DNA from: Symbiodinium natans
Lineage: Eukaryota > Sar > Dinophyceae > Suessiales > Symbiodiniaceae
Direction of reading: 5' to 3'
Assembly: GCA_905221605.1 (NCBI GenBank)
Contig: CAJNDS010002205.1
Location: 562,817 to 586,531, forward strand
DNA: 23,715 nucleotides
The position numbers and the translations under genes are program-made. Every line of letters begins with the position of its first letter. Positions within the stretch are counted from its first letter, which is position 1. This document shows, piece by piece, positions 16,035 to 23,715 of the stretch. The notes under the pieces were generated by a model, which saw only the letters and a list, made by a program, of their open reading frames with translations, was not told the origin of the DNA and did not search any database.

Positions 16035-16251
16035 CAAGACAGCAGTTGGACGTGGGGTTCACGAGTTTTCCCCTGGTGAAAGGCGCGCAGAAAAACTGCC
16101 GAAAGAACGCGCCCTGGAAGTAGCAAGGCCTGAACTCCCACCGAGGGCGATATTCCGAGAGGTCAGGAGGTTTGGACCAGCTTGGAGTTTGGAGGGGTCA
16201 GAAAGCGATGAGCTTACTGGACCGGTGGTGCTGTCCAGCAGCTTTCCATAG
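16035..16251 (+). CDS. Exon of unknown gene
   Basis: After CCACCAG the frame reads AEKLPKERALEVARPELPPR, IFREVRRFGPAWSLEGSESD and ELTGPVVLSSSFP to TAG at 16249. Composition is natural and charged. A TTTAGGG array with a 10-base flanking duplication lies just upstream. Confidence 0.45.
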
Positions 16252-16474
16252 CAGCAAGAGGTTGACAAAGGTTGCCTACGAAGTTCTGGGGGCAACATGT
16301 GCCCTAAGCCTTCATAGCCTGAGCTTTGGGCTGCCCATAAGCATGAAACTGATTTGGGGCATGGTAGGGTTTTTGTGAGGCAAGATGGCCAAAAGCATGG
16401 GTTTAGGAAGCTTGTAGGGTTTCCCTACTGTCGAGATGTGCCCCTCGCCCCCCCCCCCCCAATTTCGGCTGCAG

Positions 16475-16618
16475 GACCTTTGTCCTTCGCTTCGGACCTC
16501 ATAACGAGTGCGGGCTGCGATGAGCGGACGCGCAGGTCTGGCTCCTTGGGGCTTCACTCAAGGGATGGTTTTGGGTTACCCCCTAATGCAATGGCTTTTG
16601 TTCCTATTCGTGGTCTAG
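16475..16618 (+). CDS. Exon after a C-run and GCTGCAG acceptor
   Basis: A run of cytosines and TTTCGGCTGCAG precede a frame reading PLSFASDLITSAGCDERTRR, SGSLGLHSRDGFGLPP and AMAFVPIRGL before a GT donor at 16619. Phase 1 at both ends, unlike the phase-0 exons elsewhere. Confidence 0.45.
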
Positions 16619-16721
16619 GTGGGCCCGTGGGGGGACGCTAGTCGCCACCGTTTGTTTATTTAAGTTTAAGAACGACTTGGCTTAAGGAATCTTGCCCTGA
16701 AATTGGGTTTAGGGATTTTAG

Positions 16722-16781
16722 GACGCCGTTGAGAATTTCAGTGCTCCCTTGTCGCCAGGACCTGCAGCCTTGGCATGGTAG
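16722..16781 (+). CDS. Short exon-like block
   Basis: After GATTTTAG the frame reads DAVENFSAPLSPGPAALA, then either GT donor or TAG. It probably belongs with 16475-16618. Confidence 0.38.
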   Translation, partial: DAVENFSAPLSPGPAALAW

Positions 16782-16982
16782 CTCCATGCACCTTGGCAGC
16801 ACTTCAGCTTAGGGGCCTCTGTCCTCCGTATGAAGTTTAGGGTTCAGAGCTTTAAGCCCTAAACCCTAGCCCGAAACCTTAAACCCAATTCCCAGAACCC
16901 TCGACCCCAAACGGTAGCCCTAAACCCCAAACCCTAAACCCCAAACCCGATAACCCTAAGCCCCAGAAACCCTAAAAACTGC

Positions 16983-17445
16983 AGGCCTGGCGGCCGCCTG
17001 GCGCCACTACTCCATGGGCCACGTGCTGGCAACCCGACGGCACTGAGCTGACACTCTGAACGCCCCTGGACCCAGCAAAGCTTTAGGGTTTAAGGTTTCA
17101 GGCAAACCTTGACTCCCTTTGTTTGGGGAACAACTTCAAGAAGATGAGTTCCTTTACTGGTAGGGGGGGGCGGGGGCGAGGCAGGCTTGGGGCGGGTCTG
17201 TGCCCAGCGGCAGCCATGGGCTTGCACACCCTACACCCAGGGTGCAAGGATCGGGACTCTTAAAAGTCCTTGACAGTCGGCCCAGCCACGACACCCCCGA
17301 GTCTTTTATGGACCTGTTCTCAATTTTCGCCGGCTCTAAGCATTCGCCCGAGCTTATTCTCTTTTGGCCGCGCTCTTGTTTTCTTGGTTTGTGCGGTCAC
17401 AACTTGATCTTTATCAACGTCGCGCCCACAAGAATTTCAAGTTAA
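16983..17445 (+). CDS. Exon-like blocks, weak
   Basis: 16985-17044 after CTGCAG reads GLAAAWRHYSMGHVLATRRH. 17200-17445 is an 81-codon frame with a protein-like centre (SHDTPESFMDLFSIFAGSKH). No splice join could be fixed. Confidence 0.28.
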
Positions 17446-17689
17446 TAAGGACGCGTGTAGTCCTTTCTTTCGTTCACTATTTTCATGCGATCGCCGCATT
17501 CCCGACTGCATTCACTTCTAGATCAGTTCAAACGCTTTCTTCATTCTCCAAAAAGTCCCTGGCGTTTTAACTTGAGGGCATATGGGAGCCTGAGAGAACC
17601 CATCCGGCAGAGAGCAGGGATCTCCCCTCTAAGCCAAAGGCCTGCTTCTCCGGAAGCCCTGAATCCCGAAAGCCACCCTACACACCAAA

Positions 17690-17969
17690 GCCCGAAACCC
17701 CAAACCCAAAAGCCCTAAACCTCAAAGCCCGAAACCCAAAAGCCCGAAACCCCAAAGCCCCAAAGCCCCAAAGCCCCAAGGCCCGAAACCCCTAAACCCT
17801 AAACCCTAAACCCCAAAGCCTTGGTCGCTCGAATGGTCGCACGCCTTCCCAGGACCCCTCGAACATTGCCTTCCCCCTGGCTGCTGGTTCGGGGGCCTGG
17901 GGAGTGGAGGGTTGAGGGTTCAGAGTTTAGAGTTGAGGGTTTAGGGTTTAGGGTTTAGGGTTTAGGGTT
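17690..17969. repeat. Degenerate C-rich tract, unique block and TTTAGGG array
   Basis: CCCGAAA and CCCAAAG variants (17690-17820) precede a block open on both strands (17822-17890) and a TTTAGGG array (17937-17969). 17970-18400 holds scattered telomere-like motifs and no clear gene. Confidence 0.6.
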
Positions 17970-18439
17970 CTGTTTGTAGGGTTTTTGTTTGGCTTTAGGG
18001 CTCAGGGTTTAGTCGTAACACCTTCAGCTTTGTAGCAGTGGCCCCTGAACCACTGCCAGGCCCTAAACCCGACGCACTAAACCCTACAAACCGCTGAACC
18101 GGTAGGAGGACCGATCGCCAGGCAGAGCTTAGGCATCGGGGTCTTGCAGGCCTCTGAACCGGATAGCCTGCCCCCAAAGCCCCGTCAAGAAGACCTCATA
18201 GATGAAATACCGTGGTCTGGAGTTACTGCGGTGCTGGCTGTTTACTAGCAGGCACTGGCTTGTTTGCTTACGGTCTTAGGGGTTTAGGGGCATCTGACTG
18301 TAGAGTCCGGAACGGGAACCATGCCTTTGATGATGGAACCTAACTCTAACAGCCTGTATTTTTAAGATACTCCTAGGGAAACCAACCCTAAACCCCAAGC
18401 CCAACCCCCACCATTGCCCAACATGTCCACGCCAGGAAG

Positions 18440-18635
18440 GAGCGAGCGGGGGGGGGGGGTTAGCAGAGCCGCTGAGAAGCTCCGGGCTACTTCTGGAATT
18501 TCAGGATTTGCACCTTCCGACAGGCGCCGTGGCCGGCTCCTTCGCGACAGGGCAGATGCTGGTGTCACGCCCAGACTGAAAAAACACTGGGGGCTGTTGA
18601 TTGCTTTGCTAGACGACCGCTTCCTGTTTAAGGGT
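18440..18635 (+). CDS. Exon-like block
   Basis: The plus frame reads TSGISGFAPSDRRRGRLLRD then AGVTPRLKKHWGLLIALLDD before G-rich repeats. Minus is open over part of it. Confidence 0.33.
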
Positions 18636-18884
18636 TTGGGGTTGAGGGCTCAGGGTTTAGGATTTCGGGTTTGGGGTTTCGGGTTTAGGGTTTAGGGCGT
18701 AAACCCGGGAATTCAAGAAGGGGAGAGCAGATTGAAGACCCCTCTCAAACCTAAACCCAAAACTAAGACCCGGAGTGGGCTCTTATTCCCTTTAGGTCCC
18801 TTACAAGCCGACCCTTTCAACCAAAAAGGACACCCTTTCAATTCCTAGGCGACTCCTGGGTCGAGAAAACCTTCATCTTATAGG

Positions 18885-18930
18885 GTTTAGGGTTTAGGGT
18901 TTAGGGCTTAGGGTTTTGGGTTTTGGGTTT
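18885..18930 (+). repeat. TTTAGGG array
   Basis: Short array with CTTAGGG and TTTTGGG variants, upstream of the possible start at 18954. Confidence 0.85.
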
Positions 18931-18953
18931 GAGAGAAAGAGCTTCTGTCATCA

Positions 18954-19022
18954 TGGCTGCCTTTGCTGGCGTCACCGGAGACGTGCTGACCCTCACCTTG
19001 CAAACCCTACGCCCCCAACGGA
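18954..19022 (+). CDS. Possible first exon
   Basis: ATG at 18954 opens MAAFAGVTGDVLTLTLQTL. The phrase VTGDVLTLTL resembles the start of the ubiquitin-like heads seen in this family of proteins, but it is short. Confidence 0.3.
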
Positions 19023-19384
19023 GCTAACAACCAGAAAATCTCCAAGCCCAAAACCTGAATACCCGAGCTAAAGCCTTGAACCCGACCTTCATTGTCACAG
19101 CCTACAATCCCAAAGCCCAAAACACCTTGAAACCCTAACGAAGACCCTGAACCCTAAGCCCTGAACCCTAAGCCCTAAACCTTCAGCCCGCATCGGGCTC
19201 AGGGTGATACGCCGCCTGACGACCACATACGCTTGGGCCTGGCAGCCACTGGGCTTGGGTTTAGTACTTGGGCTTAGGGTTTGGGGTTTGGGGTTTGAAT
19301 CAGGAAGCTATACCATTTACGACATCCATATGATGGTAACTTTTTCCAACGTCCTTAACAGCAGCAACCCAGATCAAGTTGCAG

Positions 19385-19558
19385 GGACCTCGACTTGCCG
19401 CTGTGCGGTTTGAGCTTAAGCGTACTCGTGGTGAGCTAGCTGCATGGCAAGATAGCCAAAAGCAACCGGCAAACATAGCAATTCTGACCGCGCCCCGAAG
19501 GATGTCCAGTAGTACACCGATTTCCTATTTCGACACGAGGCCAGAGTCCCTCCTTTAA
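19385..19558 (+). CDS. Terminal exon of a plus-strand gene
   Basis: After TTGCAG before G, 57 codons read GPRLAAVRFELKRTRGELAA, WQDSQKQPANIAILTAPRRM and SSSTPISYFDTRPESLL to TAA at 19556. The frame is open upstream to about 19337. An alternative frame over 19299-19413 (YTIYDIHMMVTFSNV) overlaps its start. It is the last plus-strand coding block before the convergent minus gene. Family not recognised. Confidence 0.45.
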   Translation, partial: GPRLAAVRFELKRTRGELAAWQDSQKQPANIAILTAPRRMSSSTPISYFDTRPESLL

Positions 19559-19628
19559 ACCTGGTGAAACACAGGAACAGGGTACACCCCCTTGCTATTC
19601 TTAGGTTCCTTGAAGAACCCTGAAACTT

Positions 19629-19805
19629 GGGATGTTTTCCCCTTATACTAAGCGTCCTTTCATAGGGGTTCTAATAAACTTACTGCTTCTTATAAGGTAG
19701 TTTATTCTGAAAGCTTCAACTTTTATTTCCTTGGGTTTTGGGCCAGTAAGTAAAGGGGTACTAGAATCCCTCTTAAGGACTGTTAGTATAGTGGGGGAAA
19801 ATCCC
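19629..19805. mobile_element. MITE-like element, family 1, longest copy
   Basis: GGGATGTTTTCCCCTTATAC at the left and TTAGTATAGTGGGGGAAAAT plus CCC at the right; extra internal sequence near 19670-19740 includes its own hairpin around ATAAACTTACTGCTTCTTAT. Confidence 0.75.
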
Positions 19806-19919
19806 AACCTGAAACCGTGAAAACGCAGCCGAGGTCGTCATCTTCGCCTACGGCGCTTGGGCGGTACTGGGCCCCCGCTAAGCCGTGGAGACCCCAAAAA
19901 AGTGCCGAGGGGTGTTTAG

Positions 19920-19969
19920 AGTTTAGGGTTTAGGGGTTAGGGTTTAGGGTTTAGGGTTTAGGGTTTAGA
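19920..19969 (+). repeat. Last sizeable TTTAGGG array
   Basis: Seven units. The block before it (19815-19915) is open in several frames and cannot be assigned. Confidence 0.9.
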
Positions 19970-20045
19970 TGCTGGATCTTGAAGCCCACTTCCCACACTT
20001 TGATTAAGACCCCCCCAACAAAAAGCATTCTTCGTTATGTGGGTT

Positions 20046-20130
20046 GGGATGTTCGCCCTTATACTGAAGGGATTGTAGTAGGGGTACGATGATCCCTGTG
20101 AAGGACTGTTAGTATGGGGGGGAACATTCC
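20046..20130. mobile_element. MITE-like element, family 1
   Basis: GGGATGTTCGCCCTTATAC at the left; AAGGACTGTTAGTATGGG and GGAACATTCC at the right. Confidence 0.75.
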
Positions 20131-20221
20131 TTTTTGTAGGCAATATGTTCTGGATTATGATGTGTTGTTGTTCGGTGGTTCTGAAGCAAATAGTAGAAAC
20201 CCACTTCAAGGATGGCAGTAA

Positions 20222-22310
20222 CTAATTTAAACAGGGTTTGGGGTTTAGGCTTATTGCAAAGAGCCCAAGATGTTTTACAAGCCCGAAGAAAGCCTCATCA
20301 CCGACATGCAACCTGATCAACTCAGCGGCGATTCTATCCTTTGCGGTAGAGACCAAATTTTGCGCGAGCATGCTTGCGAACTGGCCTTTCTGCCCTTTGT
20401 CTTGTCCTACCCGAGGTTAAGAAAATCCTAAGCCTTTTTCGGGAGTAGATGTTGTTTTTTAAGTCTATGTGGTACTTTTGACATACAATGACATGTTGTT
20501 GTTTGTACATTGTCGTTCTCGTGCAAAACGTGAGTTCCTTGCATTGTCTGCATCTGGGCTTCAGCTGGTGCCTATAGCAGTTCCCTTCCACGAAGCGAAG
20601 GGTCTGAGAGTAAAACTGCTGGGCTGATGCTTCGCGCACTGCCAGGCCCTCAAGTTTTCCCGGCGACCGGTGCGCGCGTGAAGTGTTTCCAATCAGGTGC
20701 GATGCGCTGGCAGCGTGCGTGGACGCGATTTGGCGATGTTGCACGGGCCTCAAGGGCTCAGAGCCGTCTCGTGTCTGCTGCAGCCTTTCTATTCTAAGGT
20801 TGGTGGGTTGAGACTGGCGAGTGGAGGGGCAATGCCCCTTTTTGTGTGCCTGAAGGGGGCTTGCGCGGGATTGAGAAGCACGCAGCAGCAGAACCACGTG
20901 TAAGCTCATAGCTGTATTTCAGCCGCTCAAATTCATGCGCAGCCGCCAGGACCTGAGGTATAATAGCGTTGAGGTGAAGCAGCAGATTGGCAAGAAGAGG
21001 CTGGTGAAGGCATGGCCGTCGCACAACAAAACATGGCTACAGCAAGGAAAAACAACACTCGCTCTGATCCAGTAAATGATCCTGCACAGGCGTGACCTGT
21101 GCGTACCAATTCAGCACGGGCGTGATGGCAGGTTCGTGGCGAAGGGGGGAGGGGGGGGCGCACGACTTGTGCCCCTGAAGCAAATGACTTGTATATGATT
21201 ATGAGGCTTGGCCAGTAGCGGATCTTCTGTGCCAATGGCCCGGAAAACGAGGATGCGCGTGCCATGCTTTCTGACCTTGCTGTTAGTGATGAGCTTGACG
21301 CTGCGTTGCATGTCAGCATTTTGGCCCGAGATTGCAGTTGTGACTCGCAGTCCATCACAATCAACAACCTCTGAGCACGATCCTTGAACTTCGCAGAAGG
21401 CTCACGGTCCGCATTCTCTTTCGAGGTTGGCATTCCTGCCCGGCTGCTCTGTGAAAGTGCGCGGCCGTCATGGCGGAGATCACCTTCTTGAGATTCGCGA
21501 TCGGTGGTATCCAACGCCACCCTGGCACATACCACTACTTCAGATTGCCTCGGAGCGACCCCGAGCGGCGGGCCGGATGCCTCAGTGCAGTTTGTTTGAT
21601 GATGTTTGATGCATTTTGGTGCATCATGTTTGTGTTCTCTGAAAATGAAAGCATCATCGGCATCTGGACAGTTTCGCGCCTTCTTCGAGCGGGACATCCC
21701 AGAGATCATGGACGATGTGCACCAAAAGGCGTCAACAGAGAGAGTGTGTGAGACAGAGACAGAGACAGAGGCAAAGGGCTGCACGGGAGTCTAATCAGAC
21801 AGTCTAAGACCGAAGCACCTGGGCAGCGCCGATTTGCAAAAGCTTCCTGTCAGGCAGAGGCGCAACGTAAGCAGCTCCTTGGAGCGCTCGAGGTGCGCAG
21901 GGCCAACGCAACATCTTCGCGCCGCCCGTGTCGAGTTGCTGACGTGACATTGTGTTTCTTGAAGTTTGCGTTTGCGGCGCAGAGGCGGTTCAATCAGCCT
22001 TCACTTGGAGCTGCTGTTGCTCACAGCCAGACACCGAAGCGGAGCTCGTGGTGTGAATTCTCCATCCCGGCACGGGCCTCGGAGAATCATCCCCGCATGG
22101 CCTTCGGAGCTTCGTAATTCTTCGTTTCCATGAGCATGGGCCACGTGCTGTGCAAGGTGAACTGGCGCAACTGCACATCGAGCTGATCCTGTAGCCGACC
22201 GCGGATCGGCGAAGATCCACGTCCCCACCTCGTCAGGCGCCTCGCCCTTTTGGACATCCCTGAACATTTCTGCGAATCCTCCATGCTTTTTGTCGGAAGC
22301 GATGAGAAGG
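20222..22310 (-). CDS. Multi-exon gene of unknown function (partial)
   Basis: Read on the minus strand, several exon-sized stretches are clearly protein-like. In order: 22310-22229 (SDKKHGGFAEMFRDVQKGEA), 22188-22102 (LRQFTLHSTWPMLMETKNYE), 21521-21406 (IPPIANLKKVISAM), 21368-21189 (60 codons, LVFRAIGTEDPLLAKPHNHI), 21036-20898 (QVLAAAHEFERLKYSYEL) and 20406 onward (STAKDRIAAELIRLHVGDEA). A 40-base GT-AG intron (22228-22189) resolves an apparent frameshift. Joins 21189/21036 (phase 0) and 20898/20406 (phase 1) keep frame. The last block can end at a GC donor near 20257 or run to TAG at 20222-20224. The link between 22102 and 21521 is unresolved: phases differ, so at least one exon is missing. 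I do not recognise the family. The gene faces the plus-strand genes ending at 19558. Introns here lack telomeric repeats, unlike those to the left. Confidence 0.55.
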
Positions 22311-22379
22311 CTGTAGGGGTCAGCGTCTCACAGGGCATTTGAGTACTCGTGAACTCTTGCGGCTGCACTACACACACGG

Positions 22380-23040
22380 ACGACTAAAATTATTTAACTT
22401 GGGACGAATGGGTAAGATTTTTTTGAAATTCTCACTTTTTAAATTTGTATATCTTTTTTAATATATCGATCGTGATTTGATTCAGAACACTCTCGAAGAC
22501 GTATGATAGATGTGGTCGTGTTCACGGCGCCGGTGACGGGGCCAGATACCTTTCTCTATAATTCGAGTTGGAAAGGTTCTATTCTGATTTGGAGGATTCG
22601 CTCGGACGTCATTTTCTATTATATTTGTTGCGATTCGTTGCATCGTTCGGGCGTGTATTTGTGATTGTATTTAGAATGTTTTTTCTCTACCTTCGGTGTG
22701 GGGTTGATAGATTTTAGATTCAATTCTTCTCCTCACTCGGAACTCTTCTCCTTGATCTATTCTTCGTTCATTTTGGAGTGCTTAAAAGTCTTGGAGTGCC
22801 TAACGTTAGAATGTGTTTGATTTTTGGAGTGCCTAATTCTAGAGTTTTTCTTGGAATATTCAATTTTTGAATATCTCTAGAATATCGGCTTAATTGATAC
22901 TAATATTATTACTACTACTATTGATCGTTATAGTCTTAGAATTTTGTTTGTTCTATTTAATTGCTTCGAATTGCTTAGTTAGTTAAATTCTCCTTGAATG
23001 TCTGCAGTCCTAGAGTCTCTTTGGAATATTTATGGCTAGT
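22380..23040. other. AT-rich stretch with short degenerate repeats
   Basis: The composition changes sharply at 22380. TTGGAGTGC recurs near 22774, 22794 and 22824, with a fourth weaker copy near 23040. No coding frame seen. It may be a long intron or a decayed element. Confidence 0.5.
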
Positions 23041-23054
23041 CTTAGAGTGCCGAA

Positions 23055-23312
23055 GCCGCGTAAGTCCTTGGTCAAGCTGTCGTTGGGCAGGTTCAAGAGC
23101 TTCTCGAGCTGGGGCTTGATCTGCACGACCACGATGGCGAAGAGCCTGACTAGTACTCTCTGGCAAAAGCACACCCTTCATCCTTGCAAGGGACTGTTCG
23201 GAGTGACGGGCGGCATAAAACTCAACAAAAGCTCTGGTCTTTGGGACATTCTGAGAACTTTCAGCACGGGGGCGTGCTCTCCAGCTGCATCGCCCGGAAG
23301 GCTTTGGCGAAG
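23055..23312 (-). CDS. Minus-strand exon cluster, unknown protein
   Basis: Three short minus-strand stretches look coding. Near 23312-23265 the reading is SFAKAFRAMQLESTP. Near 23240-23160 it is FYAARHSEQSLARMKGVLL. From 23145, after an acceptor TCAG before G, it is LFAIVVVQIKPQLEKLLNLP followed by NDSLTKDLR. The three are not in one continuous frame, so introns or decay lie between them. A 113-codon plus-strand reading covers the same bases but is much less protein-like. The cluster may be the 5' part of the minus gene at 20.2-22.3 kb, with the AT-rich stretch 22380-23040 as an intron; that is inference. Confidence 0.4.
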
Positions 23313-23329
23313 CTCTGGAGTACTTGACT

Positions 23330-23715
23330 TTAGAATATATCGGAAGTATCCAACTCTAGAAAGTCTTTATTAAGAGAGGATGGGGATATTCGAAGAAATG
23401 TAGTTTCAAATTCTATTTGATTCTTATTATGATTATATATGAAATGATATTATAAATATCTTTGAAAAATTATTGATACATGATTAATGGTTATAGATAC
23501 GATTATCGTTCATTTGGGAGGATTCGGAATCGGAATTGTAAGTGATTTTTGTATTGATTGTATGTAGCGAATAAATTATATACATTATATATTTATTCGC
23601 ATTATATATTTCGATGGGAGATAAGGGAACGTTTTCGAATAAATATGACTTGAAACATGAGTTCTCAAAAATTTTATATTTGTTCGTTGGGGAATAATTC
23701 GTGGTAATGTCGTCG
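23330..23715. other. AT-rich end of window
   Basis: AT-rich sequence with TATATATTTATTCG-like motifs repeated near 23585-23605. No gene, RNA or telomeric repeat seen. Confidence 0.5.

Noticed and set aside
1-20000. A true chromosome end
   Set aside because: Arrays occur in both orientations, are short and lie between coding blocks, and neither window edge is telomeric. A subtelomeric location is not excluded.
20540-20660. Extra exon on the minus strand (LEGLAVREASAQQFYSQTLR)
   Set aside because: Protein-like, but the flanking exons 20898 and 20406 already join in correct phase without it; it may be alternative or chance.
22085-22370. Pseudogene with a frameshift and in-frame stops
   Set aside because: A 40-base GT-AG intron and an exon start at 22310 remove the frameshift and the upstream TGA, and an AAG|GC donor at 22101 avoids the downstream one. 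Decay remains possible.

Overview
The window looks like nuclear DNA of a dinoflagellate, most likely Symbiodiniaceae. Three things support this. One gene is an RCC1-like repeat protein with a ubiquitin-like head and the repeat core FAAILGDGSVVTWG, a hallmark of the large Symbiodinium RCC1-like families. A second gene, right downstream, is a ubiquitin-like plus ankyrin protein whose N-terminus (MLHIRNALTG...) is also typical of that group. The repeat that fills the window is TTTAGGG, the dinoflagellate telomere unit, and the best introns use GT or GC donors with an AG|G acceptor. The species assignment is inference; no database was searched.

Layout. From 1 to about 6250, short unique blocks that read as exons, mostly on the plus strand, alternate with telomere-like arrays in both orientations; an AT-rich island lies at 5220-6110. 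The RCC1-like gene occupies 6368-7699. From 7.9 to 9.0 kb there are more exon-like blocks, repeats and a hairpin element. The ubiquitin-like/ankyrin gene runs 9107-10584 in four exons whose frames join cleanly. From 10.6 to 19.6 kb exon-like blocks again alternate with telomere-like tracts and small inverted-repeat elements; the block 19385-19558 ends in a stop. From 20.2 to 22.3 kb a minus-strand multi-exon gene faces the plus genes. Telomere-like repeats stop abruptly at about 20.24 kb, and from 22.38 kb to the end the DNA is AT-rich with one more minus-strand exon-like stretch near 23.1 kb.

Main result. The telomere-like arrays behave largely as intron sequence rather than as intergenic filler. 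In the ankyrin gene, intron 2 is a 161-base GC-AG intron made mostly of TTTAGGG and a 9-base derivative, and a 15-base piece of the next exon is duplicated inside its 5' end. Intron 1 carries a CCCTAAA array and intron 3 a terminal-inverted-repeat element; all three introns are phase 0 with short direct repeats at or next to the boundaries. A 54-base intron near 2.66 kb is little more than a perfect telomeric palindrome. At least three families of small inverted-repeat elements (MITE- or introner-like) recur in the same intron-like positions. Together this suggests intron gain, or intron remodelling, by insertion of telomeric repeats and short inverted-repeat elements.

Limits. Many GC-rich exon-sized blocks are open on both strands, so strand and exact splice sites are uncertain outside the best-joined genes. 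I could not identify most of the exon-like blocks by family.
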